Source: Pseudomonas sp. 8O (GTDB lineage Bacteria > Pseudomonadota > Gammaproteobacteria > Pseudomonadales > Pseudomonadaceae). From it: a DNA stretch of 64,000 bases. Positions 50,164 through 59,964 of this stretch are shown here, one piece after another. A program made the position numbers and the translations under genes. How positions within the stretch are numbered: the stretch's first letter is position 1; every line of letters begins with the position of its first letter. The notes below the pieces were generated by a model. That model did no database searches. It had not been told where the DNA came from and was given only the letters and a program-made list of their open reading frames with translations. The stretch is taken from NCBI RefSeq assembly GCF_902506495.1, contig NZ_LR733265.1, positions 64,098 through 128,097 on the forward strand. The letters are read 5' to 3'.

Positions 50164-52164
50164 ATGCCCAGCCGTCGTGAGCGAGCCAATGCCATTCGTG
50201 CCCTGAGCATGGATGCCGTGCAGAAAGCCAACAGCGGCCACCCCGGTGCCCCCATGGGTATGGCGGACATCGCCGAAGTGCTGTGGCGCGACTACCTCAA
50301 GCACAACCCGAGCAACCCGAACTTCGCTGATCGTGACCGCTTCGTGCTGTCCAACGGTCATGGCTCGATGCTGATCTATTCGCTGCTGCACCTGACTGGC
50401 TACGACCTCGGCATCGAAGACCTCAAGCAGTTCCGCCAGCTGCACAGTCGTACCCCGGGCCACCCGGAATACGGTTACACCCCGGGTGTCGAGACCACCA
50501 CCGGCCCGCTCGGCCAGGGCATTGCCAACGCCGTCGGCTTCGCCATCGCCGAGAAGGTGCTGGGCGCGCAGTTCAACCGCGAAGGTCACAACATCGTCGA
50601 CCACAACACCTACGTGTTTCTCGGTGACGGCTGCATGATGGAAGGCATCAGCCACGAAGTCTGCTCGCTGGCCGGTACCCTGGGCCTGGGCAAGCTGATC
50701 GCCTTCTACGACGACAACGGCATCTCCATCGACGGTGAAGTCGAGGGCTGGTTCACCGACGACACGCCAAAGCGCTTCGAAGCCTACGGCTGGCAGGTGA
50801 TCCGCAACGTCGACGGCCATGACGCCGAAGAGATCAAGATGGCCATCGAGACCGCGCGCAAGAGCGTGGACCAGCCGACCCTGATCTGCTGCAAGACCAC
50901 CATCGGCTTCGGTTCGCCGAACAAGCAGGGCAAGGAAGAGTGCCACGGTGCCCCGCTGGGCAACGACGAAATCGCCCTGACCCGCGCCGCGCTGGGCTGG
51001 AACCATGGCCCGTTCGAAATCCCGGCCGAGATCTATGCCGAGTGGGACGCCAAGGCCGCTGGTGCTGCCGCCGAAGCCGCCTGGAACGATAAGTTTGCCG
51101 CCTACGCCGCTGCCCATCCTGAACTGGCCGCCGAGTTCAAGCGCCGCATTGCCGGTGAACTGCCGGCCGATTTTGCCGAGAAGGCCGCGGCCTACATCAA
51201 GGACGTCGCCGAGAAGGGCGAGACCATCGCCAGCCGCAAGGCCAGCCAGAACGCGCTGAATGCCTTCGGCCCGCTGCTGCCGGAATTTCTCGGCGGTTCG
51301 GCCGACCTGGCCGGCTCCAACCTGACCCTGTGGAAGGGCTGCAAGGGCGTATCTGCCGAAGATGCGTCCGGCAACTACATGTTCTACGGCGTTCGCGAGT
51401 TCGGCATGAGCGCCATCATGAACGGTATCGCCCTGCATGGCGGTTTCGTGCCTTACGGTGCGACCTTCCTGATCTTCATGGAATATGCGCGCAACGCCGT
51501 GCGCATGTCCGCGCTGATGAAGAAGCGTGTGCTGTACGTGTTCACCCACGACTCCATCGGCCTTGGCGAAGATGGCCCGACCCACCAGCCGATCGAGCAA
51601 CTGGCCAGCCTGCGTGGCACGCCAAACCTCGATACCTGGCGCCCGGCCGATGCCGTGGAGTCCGCCGTGGCCTGGAAGTACGCCATCGAGCGCGCCGACG
51701 GCCCGAGCGCCCTGGTGTTCAGCCGCCAGAATCTGCCGCACCAAGCACGCGACGCCCAGCAACTGGCCGATGTCGCTCGCGGTGGCTACGTACTGAAAGA
51801 CAGCGGCGGCGAGCCGGAGCTGATTCTGATCGCCACCGGTTCGGAAGTCGGTCTGGCCGTGGCGGCCTACGACAAGCTGACCGCCGCCGGCCGCAAGGTG
51901 CGCGTGGTGTCGATGCCCTCCACCAGCGTGTTCGACGCTCAGGACGCCGGCTACAAGCAGGACGTGCTGCCGCTGCAGGTAAGTGCGCGCATCGCCATCG
52001 AGGCCTCGCACGCCGACTACTGGTACAAGTACGTGGGCCTGGAAGGTCGCATCATCGGCATGACCAGCTTCGGTGAGTCGGCCCCGGCTCCCGCACTGTT
52101 CGAGCACTTCGGCTTCACTGTCGACAACATCGTCGCCACTGCCGAAGAACTGCTGGACGCCTGA
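50164..52164 (+). CDS. tkt: Transketolase
   Basis: A 666-residue thiamine diphosphate enzyme of the pentose phosphate pathway. Motifs include [20 protein letters not shown] at the start, the TPP-binding [18 protein letters not shown], and [20 protein letters not shown] in the C-terminal half. GTAGGAGATTCAGCG ends at the ATG, an adequate ribosome-binding site. It leads the tkt-epd-pgk-fbaA group, although a repeat separates it from epd. Confidence 0.97.
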   Translation: MPSRRERANAIRALSMDAVQKANSGHPGAPMGMADIAEVLWRDYLKHNPSNPNFADRDRFVLSNGHGSMLIYSLLHLTGYDLGIEDLKQFRQLHSRTPGHPEYGYTPGVETTTGPLGQGIANAVGFAIAEKVLGAQFNREGHNIVDHNTYVFLGDGCMMEGISHEVCSLAGTLGLGKLIAFYDDNGISIDGEVEGWFTDDTPKRFEAYGWQVIRNVDGHDAEEIKMAIETARKSVDQPTLICCKTTIGFGSPNKQGKEECHGAPLGNDEIALTRAALGWNHGPFEIPAEIYAEWDAKAAGAAAEAAWNDKFAAYAAAHPELAAEFKRRIAGELPADFAEKAAAYIKDVAEKGETIASRKASQNALNAFGPLLPEFLGGSADLAGSNLTLWKGCKGVSAEDASGNYMFYGVREFGMSAIMNGIALHGGFVPYGATFLIFMEYARNAVRMSALMKKRVLYVFTHDSIGLGEDGPTHQPIEQLASLRGTPNLDTWRPADAVESAVAWKYAIERADGPSALVFSRQNLPHQARDAQQLADVARGGYVLKDSGGEPELILIATGSEVGLAVAAYDKLTAAGRKVRVVSMPSTSVFDAQDAGYKQDVLPLQVSARIAIEASHADYWYKYVGLEGRIIGMTSFGESAPAPALFEHFGFTVDNIVATAEELLDA

Positions 52165-52175
52165 GCGAGAACGAC

Positions 52176-52266
52176 GCTGTAGCGGTGGATCAGGGCGCGT
52201 AGCTGACGTTCTGTTGATCCACCGTTACACCGCCCGGTGGATCAATAAAGCGCGATCCACCCTACG
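52176..52266. repeat. Palindromic GGTGGATCA repeats between tkt and epd
   Basis: GCGGTGGATCA near 52182 faces TGATCCACCG near 52215, and GGTGGATCA at 52237 faces GATCCACC at 52254; the block ends CCCTACG like the metF-ahcY repeat. Potential stem-loops in the tkt-epd mRNA. Confidence 0.75.
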
Positions 52267-52283
52267 TTCATCCGAGATATCCT

Positions 52284-53351
52284 ATGTCCAATCGTCCCTA
52301 TCGTGTCGCCCTCAACGGTTATGGCCGCATCGGCCGTTGCGTGCTGCGCGCGCTGCATGAGCGTGGCAATTCGGCGAGTCTGGAAATCGTCGCGCTGAAC
52401 GACCTGGCCGATCAGGCCAGCATCGAATACCTGACCCGCTTCGACTCCACCCACGGGCGCTTTCCCGGCGAGGTGAAGGTCGATGGAGACTGTCTGCACA
52501 TCAACGGCGATTGCGTGAAGGTGCTGCGCCAGAGCGAGCCCGAGGCCATCGACTGGGCGGCGTTGGATATCGATCTGCTGCTGGAGTGCTCCGGCCAGTA
52601 CGTCACCCGTGACCAGGCGCAACGCTTCATCGACGCCGGCGCGCCGCGCGTACTGCTGTCGCAGCCGATGGCCAGCGAGGCGGATATCGATGCCACCGTG
52701 GTCTACGGAGTCAATCAGCAGTGCCTGAGCGGCGCCGAGCGACTGGTATCGAATGCATCCTGCACCACCAACTGCGGTGTGCCGTTGCTGAAACTTCTCG
52801 ATGAGGTGGTGGGTCTGGAGTACGTCTCCATTACCACCATCCACTCGGCGATGAACGACCAACCGGTGATCGATGCCTACCACCACGAAGACCTGCGCCG
52901 CACGCGCTCGGCCTTTCAGTCGGTGATCCCGGTGTCCACCGGCCTGGCGCGTGGCATAGAGCGCTTGCTGCCGGAGCTGGCTGGGCGTATCCAGGCCAAG
53001 GCCATCCGTGTGCCGACGGTCAACGTCTCCTGTCTGGACATCACCCTGCAGACCGCGCGCGATACGTCTGCAGAAGAGATCAACCGCGTGCTGCGCCAGG
53101 CGGCGGAAAGTGGCCCGCTAAAGGGGCTGCTGGCCTACACCGAACTGCCGCACGCCAGCTGCGATTTCAACCACGACCCGCATTCGGCCATCGTCGACGG
53201 CAGCCAGACCCGTGTGTCCGGCCCGCGCCTGGTCAACCTGCTGGCCTGGTTCGACAACGAGTGGGGGTTTGCCAACCGCATGCTCGATGTCGCCGAACAT
53301 TTTCTCGCTGCATCCACTTCCTCCGTACAACCAGCCTTTGTGAAGGACTGA
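52284..53351 (+). CDS. epd: Erythrose-4-phosphate dehydrogenase
   Basis: Oxidises erythrose 4-phosphate to 4-phosphoerythronate for pyridoxal phosphate synthesis. A 355-residue GAPDH-family protein with RVALNGYGRIGRCVLRAL (NAD site) and the catalytic Cys in VSNASCTTNCGVPLL. ALNDLADQASIEYLTRFDS and the absence of typical GapA features favour Epd, as does its place between tkt and pgk. It is 3 bp before pgk. Confidence 0.94.
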   Translation: MSNRPYRVALNGYGRIGRCVLRALHERGNSASLEIVALNDLADQASIEYLTRFDSTHGRFPGEVKVDGDCLHINGDCVKVLRQSEPEAIDWAALDIDLLLECSGQYVTRDQAQRFIDAGAPRVLLSQPMASEADIDATVVYGVNQQCLSGAERLVSNASCTTNCGVPLLKLLDEVVGLEYVSITTIHSAMNDQPVIDAYHHEDLRRTRSAFQSVIPVSTGLARGIERLLPELAGRIQAKAIRVPTVNVSCLDITLQTARDTSAEEINRVLRQAAESGPLKGLLAYTELPHASCDFNHDPHSAIVDGSQTRVSGPRLVNLLAWFDNEWGFANRMLDVAEHFLAASTSSVQPAFVKD

Positions 53352-53354
53352 TCC

Positions 53355-54515
53355 ATGACCGTTCTGAAGATGACCGACCTCGACCTCGCCGGTAAGCGCG
53401 TGTTGATCCGCGAAGACCTCAACGTCCCGGTGAAGGACGGTGTGGTCAAGAGCGACGCGCGCATCCTCGCCTCCTTGCCGACCATCAAGCTGGCGCTGGA
53501 GAAGGGCGCTGCCGTGCTGGTCTGCTCGCACCTGGGGCGCCCGGAAGAGGGCATCTACAGCGAAGAAGACAGCCTGGCACCGGTCGCCGCCTACCTGAGC
53601 AAGGCGCTCGGCCGCGACGTGCCGCTGGTCAAGGACTATCTCGGCGGTGTCGAGGTCAAGGCCGGCGAGCTGGTGCTGCTGGAGAACGTACGCTTCAACA
53701 AGGGCGAGAAGAAGAACACCGACGAGCTGGCCCAGCAGTACGCTGCCCTGTGCGACGTGTTCGTGATGGACGCCTTCGGTACTGCTCACCGCGCTCAGGG
53801 CTCGACCCACGGTGTGGCCAAGTTCGCCAAGGTCGCCTGCGCCGGCCCGCTGCTGGCTGCCGAGCTGGACGCCCTGGGCCAGGCCCTGGACAAACCGGCC
53901 CGACCGATGCTGGCCATCGTCGCCGGCTCCAAGGTGTCGACCAAGCTGGACGTGCTCAACTCCCTGGCCGATATCTGCGACTCGCTGATCGTCGGCGGCG
54001 GCATCGCCAACACCTTCCTCGCTGCTGCCGGCCTGCCGGTAGGCAAATCGTTGTACGAGGCCGATCTGGTCGACACCGCCAAGGCCATTGCGGCCAAGGT
54101 CAGCGTACCGCTGCCGGTCGACGTGGTGGTCGCCAAGGCCTTCGCCGAGGATGCCGAAGCCACCGTCAAGGCGGTCAAGGATGTGGCTGAAGACGACATG
54201 ATCCTCGACATCGGCCCGCAGACTGCGGTGATGTTCGCCGAGATGCTCAAGGCTTCGCAGACCATCCTGTGGAACGGCCCGGTCGGTGTGTTCGAGTTCG
54301 ATCAGTTCGGCAACGGCACCAAGGCCCTGGCCCTGGCCATCGCCGAAAGTCCTGCGTTCTCCATCGCTGGCGGTGGCGACACCCTGGCAGCCATCGACAA
54401 ATATGGCGTAGCCGACAAGATCTCCTACATTTCCACTGGCGGCGGCGCGTTCCTCGAGTTCGTCGAAGGCAAGGTGCTGCCAGCTGTGGAAGTGCTGGAG
54501 CAACGCGCGCAATAA
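53355..54515 (+). CDS. pgk: Phosphoglycerate kinase
   Basis: A 386-residue glycolytic/gluconeogenic kinase. [16 protein letters not shown] near the start, SHLGRPEEG, and the C-terminal nucleotide site [18 protein letters not shown] with [10 protein letters not shown] are standard Pgk motifs. It begins three bases after the epd stop. Confidence 0.98.
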   Translation: MTVLKMTDLDLAGKRVLIREDLNVPVKDGVVKSDARILASLPTIKLALEKGAAVLVCSHLGRPEEGIYSEEDSLAPVAAYLSKALGRDVPLVKDYLGGVEVKAGELVLLENVRFNKGEKKNTDELAQQYAALCDVFVMDAFGTAHRAQGSTHGVAKFAKVACAGPLLAAELDALGQALDKPARPMLAIVAGSKVSTKLDVLNSLADICDSLIVGGGIANTFLAAAGLPVGKSLYEADLVDTAKAIAAKVSVPLPVDVVVAKAFAEDAEATVKAVKDVAEDDMILDIGPQTAVMFAEMLKASQTILWNGPVGVFEFDQFGNGTKALALAIAESPAFSIAGGGDTLAAIDKYGVADKISYISTGGGAFLEFVEGKVLPAVEVLEQRAQ

Positions 54516-54525
54516 ACACCGGCTA

Positions 54526-54548
54526 GGGTGAAGGGGCGTCCTTCACCC
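54526..54548 (+). terminator. Hairpin after pgk
   Basis: GGGTGAAGG and CCTTCACCC form a perfect 9-bp stem around a 5-nt loop eleven bases after the pgk stop. No T-run follows, so it may attenuate or mark an mRNA 3' end. Confidence 0.5.
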
Positions 54549-54618
54549 GCCGCGGATTAAACCCTGACGTGAACGGGTGGTCTGTAGAAAACCGGATCAT
54601 CGAACAAGGAGTCATGTC

Positions 54619-54804
54619 ATGGGCAAGTTAGCCGTCTTGAGTGTCATGGGTATATTGCTGGCGGGTTGCGCTGGCGGTGGTCGAGAAGCGGCCTGCGAGG
54701 TGTTCAGCCCGGCGCAGATCGAAACTCCAACCACTCAGGATGATCAGCGTGTCGAGCAGAGCAGTGGTCAGCCCACGGGTTCGACACCGGAACAGCGTTG
54801 CTGA
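54619..54804 (+). CDS. Small lipoprotein of unknown function
   Basis: A 61-residue lipoprotein: LSVMGILLAGCAGG has a clear lipobox, leaving about 45 residues after Cys19-type lipidation, Gln/Thr/Pro-rich with two further cysteines. AAGGAG lies before an out-of-frame ATG at 54614 and the chosen ATG at 54619, five bases later. Probably matches the small hypothetical gene in this place in P. aeruginosa. It is followed 12 bp later by the MliC gene. Confidence 0.7.
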   Translation: MGKLAVLSVMGILLAGCAGGGREAACEVFSPAQIETPTTQDDQRVEQSSGQPTGSTPEQRC

Positions 54805-54816
54805 CGAGGAGAGGCA

Positions 54817-55143
54817 ATGATCGGAATCAGACTGGTGGGGCTTGCTGCCGCCACCCTGCTGCTTGTGGCCTGCAGCAGTCAGCCAGAGGCACCGGATCAA
54901 TGGAATCGTTGGGTATGCGACAGCCAGACCGAAGTACTGTGGCGCTTCGCCAACGACAGCGTCGACCAGGTGGATCTGCGCCTGGGCGGTGACGACATCG
55001 TTTACCGTCTGACTCAGGAGCCGGCAGGATCTGGCGCCCTGTACAGTGACGGGCGTTTGTCCTTCCACACCAAGGGTGAGGAAGGCCTGGTCTACTGGAC
55101 GGCGACCGATGACCTGATAGGCCGCGGCTGCAAGGCCCCGTAA
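54817..55143 (+). CDS. mliC: MliC-family lysozyme inhibitor lipoprotein
   Basis: A 108-residue lipoprotein; the signal LLLVACSSQP carries the lipobox. The mature domain begins with the C-terminal part WVCDSQTEVLWRFAN and contains YSDGRLSFHTKGEEGLVYWT, matching the MliC/PliC fold that binds the active site of C-type lysozyme. Cys near both ends can form the conserved disulfide. It is an outer-membrane or periplasmic defence protein. Confidence 0.88.
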   Translation: MIGIRLVGLAAATLLLVACSSQPEAPDQWNRWVCDSQTEVLWRFANDSVDQVDLRLGGDDIVYRLTQEPAGSGALYSDGRLSFHTKGEEGLVYWTATDDLIGRGCKAP

Positions 55144-55266
55144 CATCCTCGGCGACGCCGAGGCGAGAACTGCGGGCATGCCCGAGCTTCAGGAAACTTG
55201 AACAACGCCTGCCCCTGCGGCAGGCTTGCACGATTAACGACCTCCAAACCGGGAGACAGAAACACC

Positions 55267-56331
55267 ATGGCACTTATCAGCATGCGCCAGATGCTCGACC
55301 ACGCCGCCGAATTCGGCTACGGCGTGCCGGCCTTCAACGTCAACAACCTCGAGCAGATGCGCGCCATCATGGAAGCCGCCGACAAGACCGATTCGCCGGT
55401 CATCGTCCAGGCCTCCGCTGGTGCCCGCAAGTACGCAGGCGCGCCTTTCCTGCGCCACCTGATCCTGGCTGCCATCGAGGAGTTCCCGCACATCCCGGTG
55501 TGCATGCACCAGGATCACGGCACCAGCCCTGATGTCTGCCAGCGCTCCATCCAGCTGGGTTTTTCCTCGGTGATGATGGACGGCTCGCTCAAGGAAGACG
55601 GCAAGACTCCGGCCGACTACGACTACAACGTGCGTGTGACCCAGCAGACCGTTGCGTTCGCCCACGCCTGTGGCGTGTCCGTGGAAGGCGAACTGGGCTG
55701 CCTGGGTAGCCTGGAAACCGGTATGGCCGGTGAAGAAGACGGCGTCGGCGCCGAGGGCGTGCTGGATCACAGCCAACTGCTGACTGACCCGGAAGAAGCC
55801 GCCGCTTTCGTCAAGGCTACCCAGGTCGATGCCCTGGCCATCGCCATCGGCACCAGTCACGGCGCCTACAAGTTCACCAAGCCGCCAACCGGCGACGTGC
55901 TCTCCATCGAGCGCATCAAGGAAATCCACAAGCGCATCCCCAACACCCACCTGGTGATGCACGGTTCCTCCTCCGTTCCGCAGGAATGGCTGAAGGTGAT
56001 CAACGAATTCGGCGGCGACATCAAGGAAACCTACGGTGTGCCGGTCGAAGAAATCGTCGAAGGCATCAAGCACGGCGTGCGCAAGGTCAACATCGACACC
56101 GACCTGCGTCTGGCTTCCACGGGCGCCATCCGCCGCATGATGGCCGAGCACCCGAGCGAGTTCGACCCGCGCAAGTTCTTCGCCAAGACCATTGTCGCCA
56201 TGCGCGACATCTGCATCGCCCGCTACGAAGCCTTCGGCACCGCCGGCAACGCCTCCAAGATCAAGCCGATCTCCCTGGAAGGCATGTTCCAGCGCTACGC
56301 CAGCGGCGAGTTGAACGCCAAGGTCAACTGA
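55267..56331 (+). CDS. fbaA: Fructose-bisphosphate aldolase, class II
   Basis: A 354-residue zinc aldolase. Zinc ligands and substrate residues appear in [42 protein letters not shown] and VMHGSSSVP, with [13 protein letters not shown] near the end. The start at 55267 ([11 protein letters not shown]) has GGGAGACAG upstream. In Pseudomonas this aldolase serves mainly gluconeogenesis and the upper part of sugar metabolism. Confidence 0.97.
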   Translation: MALISMRQMLDHAAEFGYGVPAFNVNNLEQMRAIMEAADKTDSPVIVQASAGARKYAGAPFLRHLILAAIEEFPHIPVCMHQDHGTSPDVCQRSIQLGFSSVMMDGSLKEDGKTPADYDYNVRVTQQTVAFAHACGVSVEGELGCLGSLETGMAGEEDGVGAEGVLDHSQLLTDPEEAAAFVKATQVDALAIAIGTSHGAYKFTKPPTGDVLSIERIKEIHKRIPNTHLVMHGSSSVPQEWLKVINEFGGDIKETYGVPVEEIVEGIKHGVRKVNIDTDLRLASTGAIRRMMAEHPSEFDPRKFFAKTIVAMRDICIARYEAFGTAGNASKIKPISLEGMFQRYASGELNAKVN

Positions 56332-56368
56332 GCCTGTGCGGGCGCAAGCCCGCCGCCTGGTTCAGCCG

Positions 56369-56401
56369 AAAGCCGCGACTGCGCAAGCATCGCGGCTTTT
56401 T
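56369..56401. terminator. Terminator after fbaA
   Basis: AAAGCCGCGA and TCGCGGCTTT form a perfect 10-bp stem around an 11-nt loop, followed by T2 more. Lies between fbaA and the converging alginate lyase-like gene. Confidence 0.85.
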
Positions 56402-56420
56402 CATGCCTGGCGTTCGGGCT

Positions 56421-57104
56421 TCAGGGTGCTGCGCTGAGCAGGGCGCGGTGCTCGATAAGCAGCTTGTCGAAGCGCGCGGCTCCCGCCTCGGTCTCGTAGC
56501 CAGTGTTGTCCTGGGTGTAAACGCCGGCCTTGAAATACAGCGGCTTCTGAGCCCAGCTCGAGTGAAGTCGAGTGCTCCATTTGCTGGCGTTGAGATTGAT
56601 TACCAGCGTGCCTTTGGGTGTCAGGTGAACCACATAGGTGAAGCGCTGGCTCAGGGCAATGTCAGTAGCCAGGGTAACGGTCTGAATCTCGGCCTCGGGG
56701 CTCAGGCGTACCTTGGCGACGATATTGCCGCTGGCGGTGTTGGTCTTGTACTGGTATTCCAGCTTGAGCAGCGGCATCGAGCTCTTGTAGGCGTGGATCT
56801 GACCGATGACGATCTTGCCGGTCGACGGCACCTGGCTAACGCTCAGCGCGGCGCGCAGGAAATGGTCGGCTCCCGGATAAGTCCAGTTGCGCAGGCTGCC
56901 GTCGGCGTAGGTCTCGCGTAGCTCGCTGCGGGGGTACTTGGCGCTCTCGGTGGTGGTGCCGTTGACCGGTGACCAGAAGAAGATGGCGCCATCTTTGGAC
57001 TGGAAATAGTGATCCTGATATCCACCGGCCAGCACGCGGGTTTCGATGGTAGTCGCCGGGACGCCGACTGGAATGCTGAGATTCCACATGGCGAGTTCGA
57101 TCAT
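56421..57104 (-). CDS. Polysaccharide lyase family 7 (alginate lyase-like)
   Basis: A 227-residue beta-jelly-roll protein. The PL7 motifs are RSELRE (about residue 59), QIH in IVIGQIHAYKS, and YFKAGVYTQDN. It cleaves alginate by beta-elimination in known members. There is no signal peptide, so it should stay in the cytoplasm or leave by another route, as for the comparable P. aeruginosa PA1167. The start at 57104 follows CAGGAGCG; the codon two earlier (57110) is a TTG. Confidence 0.85.
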   Translation of the reverse strand: MIELAMWNLSIPVGVPATTIETRVLAGGYQDHYFQSKDGAIFFWSPVNGTTTESAKYPRSELRETYADGSLRNWTYPGADHFLRAALSVSQVPSTGKIVIGQIHAYKSSMPLLKLEYQYKTNTASGNIVAKVRLSPEAEIQTVTLATDIALSQRFTYVVHLTPKGTLVINLNASKWSTRLHSSWAQKPLYFKAGVYTQDNTGYETEAGAARFDKLLIEHRALLSAAP

Positions 57105-57468
57105 GTTCAACGCTCCTGAAAAACGGAAACTTCAGTCGGTGGCACATCTCATCCAGGAGTCAGTAACGGCTTACTTGGCGTTCCAGCCGGTGACGCGCGA
57201 GCTAGAAGGGCGGCAGGGCTGCCTGTCGCGAGCAGCGAGTGCGCTCGTGGCAGGCGTTGTAACGGCCGCCGGTGGGAAAGCGAGAGGGCCGTACGTCGCA
57301 TTGTTGGCGTCAATATAAGGTTGTGATCGGTGGCGTTTCGATTCACTCTGGAATCCTGTCGTGCTGCGCTCGGCTCGGTGCAGGTAAAACCCTGTAAAAC
57401 ACCCAGGGCATAACGGCTGATGGGGTACGCCATAATCCCTGCACTGTCGTTCCGGGAACCTGCCACCC
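57105..57468. other. Intergenic region between PL7 lyase and small membrane protein
   Basis: 364 bp with no gene I can support. It must hold both divergent promoters. An imperfect stem (CTGCC...GGCAG) lies near 57216-57262; no repeat family or riboswitch is recognised. Confidence 0.5.
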
Positions 57469-57945
57469 ATGTCCAGCAAGCCACGTCTGTTGCTCGCTTT
57501 CCTTCTTGCCGTGTTGCTGGCCTCGCTGCTCGCCTCGATCTTCCAGACCCAGACCAATCTCGCCGCGCTGCAGGCGCTCGGCGCGCCGATGCCGCTGGAT
57601 GTGCGCGTCGGCACCACCTGCCTCGATCTACTCGGCTTCGCCCCGACCTTCGCTCTGCTCAGTACCCTGGGGTTTCTCATCGCCCTGCCGCTGGCTAACT
57701 GGCTGGCGCGGCGCATGCCGCCGCTGCGGTGGCTGATCTTCGTGCTGGCCGGTGCTGCAGCCATCTGGACGGCACTGGCACTGGCCAATGCGCTGGCGCC
57801 GATGCCGACTCTGATTGCCGCTGACCGCAGCCCTTTCGGCACGCTCGGGCTGATGGCCTGCGGTAGCGTCGGTGCGCTGCTGTTCGGCCTGCTCGGCCGA
57901 CAAGTGCGCTACCGGACGCAGCCGACTTCCTCCGATTCTCTGTGA
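57469..57945 (+). CDS. Small integral membrane protein of unknown function
   Basis: A 158-residue protein with four predicted membrane segments (about 7-27, 57-77, 85-105 and 122-142). Between the first and second is a short periplasmic loop with VRVGTTCLDLLG. I do not recognise a family. It ends 13 bp before the aldose dehydrogenase gene and is likely transcribed with it. Confidence 0.75.
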   Translation: MSSKPRLLLAFLLAVLLASLLASIFQTQTNLAALQALGAPMPLDVRVGTTCLDLLGFAPTFALLSTLGFLIALPLANWLARRMPPLRWLIFVLAGAAAIWTALALANALAPMPTLIAADRSPFGTLGLMACGSVGALLFGLLGRQVRYRTQPTSSDSL

Positions 57946-57958
57946 CAAGGCGTTGCCC

Positions 57959-59059
57959 ATGTTGAGAAGCACCCGCGCGCTGATGCTCGGCGCCCTGTTC
58001 GTCAGCACGCCGCTGCTGGCCCAGGACTACCGTGTCGAAATCTTCAGCGAAGGCCTGGAGAACCCCTGGGCCGTGGCTTTCCTGCCGGACGGTCGCATGC
58101 TGGTTACCGAACGTGTCGGGCGGCTGCGCATCATCGAAGCCGACGGCAGTGTCGATCCCGAGCCGGTGGCGGGTTTGCCCGAAGCCTTCATCGCTGCCCA
58201 GGCCGGGTTGATGGAAGTGGCGCTGGATCCCGACTACAGTGACAACCGCTGGCTGTACCTGACCTATGCGCACGGCTCGCTGGAGGCCAACAACACGCGT
58301 CTGGCTCGCGCCCGCCTGGTGGATGACGAGCTGCACGACTTCGAAGTGTTGTTCACCGCCCAGCCGCTCAAGGCTGGCGCCGCGCATTACGGCGGGCGTA
58401 TCGCCTTTCTCGCCGACAAGACCCTGGTGCTGACGCTGGGCGACGGCTTCGACTGGCGCGAGCAGGCGCAGAACCCGGCCAACCACCTGGGCAAGATCGT
58501 GCGCCTGAACCGCGACGGCAGCGTGCCGCAGGACAACCCGCTGGTGGGGCAGGAAGGCGCTGCGCCGGAGATCTACAGCCTCGGCCACCGCAACGTCCAG
58601 GGCATCTTCTACGACGCCGAGCACAACCGGCTGTATAGCCACGAGCACGGCCCGCGCGGAGGGGACGAGCTCAACCTGATCGAGGCCGGCAACAACTACG
58701 GCTGGCCGCTGGCGACCTTCGGTATCGATTACACCGGTGCGCGCGTGAGCCCCTACACCGAGCTGCCGGGGTTGACCTCGCCATTGCTGCACTGGACGCC
58801 CTCGGTGGCGCCGTCGAGCCTGACCCTGTATCGCGGTGAGCGTTTCCCCGAGTGGCAGGGCGACTTGTTCGCCGCCACCCTGGCCGAGCGCAGCGTACGA
58901 CGCATTCGCGTGCGCGACGGCATGCTGGCCGGTGAGGAAATCCTCTTTGAGGAGCTGGGCGAGCGCATTCGCGATGTGCGCAGCGGGCCGGACGGCGCGC
59001 TTTATCTGCTCACCGATAACCCAGAGGGGCGCCTACTGCGTGTGGTGCCCAGCGAGTAA
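57959..59059 (+). CDS. Soluble PQQ-dependent aldose sugar dehydrogenase
   Basis: A 366-residue periplasmic six-bladed propeller enzyme of the YliI/Asd type. The signal is LMLGALFVSTPLLAQDYRVE. Blades include ENPWAVAFLPDGRMLVTERV, SLGHRNVQGIFYDAEHNRL and EHGPRGGDELNLIEAGNNYG, with His and Arg expected to bind PQQ and calcium. It oxidises aldoses in the periplasm in family members; substrate is not decided by sequence. Confidence 0.92.
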   Translation: MLRSTRALMLGALFVSTPLLAQDYRVEIFSEGLENPWAVAFLPDGRMLVTERVGRLRIIEADGSVDPEPVAGLPEAFIAAQAGLMEVALDPDYSDNRWLYLTYAHGSLEANNTRLARARLVDDELHDFEVLFTAQPLKAGAAHYGGRIAFLADKTLVLTLGDGFDWREQAQNPANHLGKIVRLNRDGSVPQDNPLVGQEGAAPEIYSLGHRNVQGIFYDAEHNRLYSHEHGPRGGDELNLIEAGNNYGWPLATFGIDYTGARVSPYTELPGLTSPLLHWTPSVAPSSLTLYRGERFPEWQGDLFAATLAERSVRRIRVRDGMLAGEEILFEELGERIRDVRSGPDGALYLLTDNPEGRLLRVVPSE

Positions 59060-59107
59060 TGCGGCATCCGTTACACTGGCGGTCCTGATGTATGTGGAAT
59101 CGTATCG

Positions 59108-59599
59108 TTGAAGTATCTACAGGGTTATCCGGTTGCCTTGCAGCAGCAGGTTCGCCAACTGATCGCCGATGACCGGTTGGGCGACTACCTGGCGCAGCGC
59201 TATCCGGGCCGGCATGAGGTGCAGAGCGACAAGGCGCTCTACGGCTACGTGATGGCGCTCAAGCAGGAACACCTGAAGAATGCGCCGGCCATCGACAAGG
59301 TGCTCTACGACAATCGCCTCGACCTCACGCACCGCGCCCTGGGCCTGCACACGGCGATCTCGCGGGTGCAGGGCGGCAAGCTCAAGGCGAAGAAGGAGAT
59401 TCGCGTCGCCTCGCTGTTTCGCGATGCGGCGCCGGCCTTCTTGCAGATGATCGTGGTGCATGAGCTCGCGCACCTGAAGGAGGCCGATCACAACAAGGCT
59501 TTCTACAAGCTGTGCGATCACATGTTGCCAGGCTATGCGCAGATCGAGTTCGACCTGCGCATGTACCTGACCTGGCGCGAAATGACCGGCACAGGCTGA
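59108..59599 (+). CDS. YgjP-like metallopeptidase-fold protein
   Basis: A 163-residue protein with the zinc motif VVHELAHLKEADHNKAF, a HExxH followed by a third His, typical of the YgjP/DUF45 family. E. coli YgjP has been described as a UTP pyrophosphatase; others are called WLM-like metallopeptidases. No ATG opens the frame at the right place; TTG at 59108 is the likely start. It is 48 bp after the aldose dehydrogenase. Confidence 0.85.
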   Translation: MKYLQGYPVALQQQVRQLIADDRLGDYLAQRYPGRHEVQSDKALYGYVMALKQEHLKNAPAIDKVLYDNRLDLTHRALGLHTAISRVQGGKLKAKKEIRVASLFRDAAPAFLQMIVVHELAHLKEADHNKAFYKLCDHMLPGYAQIEFDLRMYLTWREMTGTG

Positions 59600-59625
59600 G
59601 CCACAGGGCGCGGCTGGCTCGATCA

Positions 59626-59658
59626 TAGGGTGCGCCGTGCGCACCGGTGGCGCACCCT
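59626..59658. repeat. Dispersed TAGGGTGCGCCGTGCGCACC repeat with inverted tail
   Basis: TAGGGTGCGCCGTGCGCACC followed at once by GGTGGCGCACCCTGG, forming an inverted pair. Same family as 3363, 21585-21650 and 24536-24559; lies between two convergent genes. Confidence 0.8.
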
Positions 59659-59665
59659 GGACGTC

Positions 59666-59899
59666 TTAGCTATGCAGGCGCACGTTGAGCTGGTCGACTA
59701 CCTCTGCCCAGTCGGCGTCTTCGAGGATTTCCTCGCGCAGCAGCGCAGCCTGCGCCGGGCTCCAGAACGGGGCGTCGGCCAGCGAACAAGCAGCTGGCAG
59801 CGGCGAATGGGTACTGATGAAGGCGCTGATGCTGGCGGCGTCGTCGGGCAGACCGAGCTGCTTGAACAGGGCTGGCAAGCTGTGGATTGGATTTTCCAT
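59666..59899 (-). CDS. DUF2789 family protein
   Basis: A 77-residue cytoplasmic protein: LPALFKQLGLPDDAASISAF and FWSPAQAALLREEILEDADW are the conserved blocks of DUF2789. Two helical halves with acidic residues; function unknown. Confidence 0.85.
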   Translation of the reverse strand: MENPIHSLPALFKQLGLPDDAASISAFISTHSPLPAACSLADAPFWSPAQAALLREEILEDADWAEVVDQLNVRLHS

Positions 59900-59964
59900 G
59901 GTATGGGCTCTCGCAAGGCGTGGTGTTCATCGCTCATTACCAACCCTAGCCCAGATAGTTCCTC

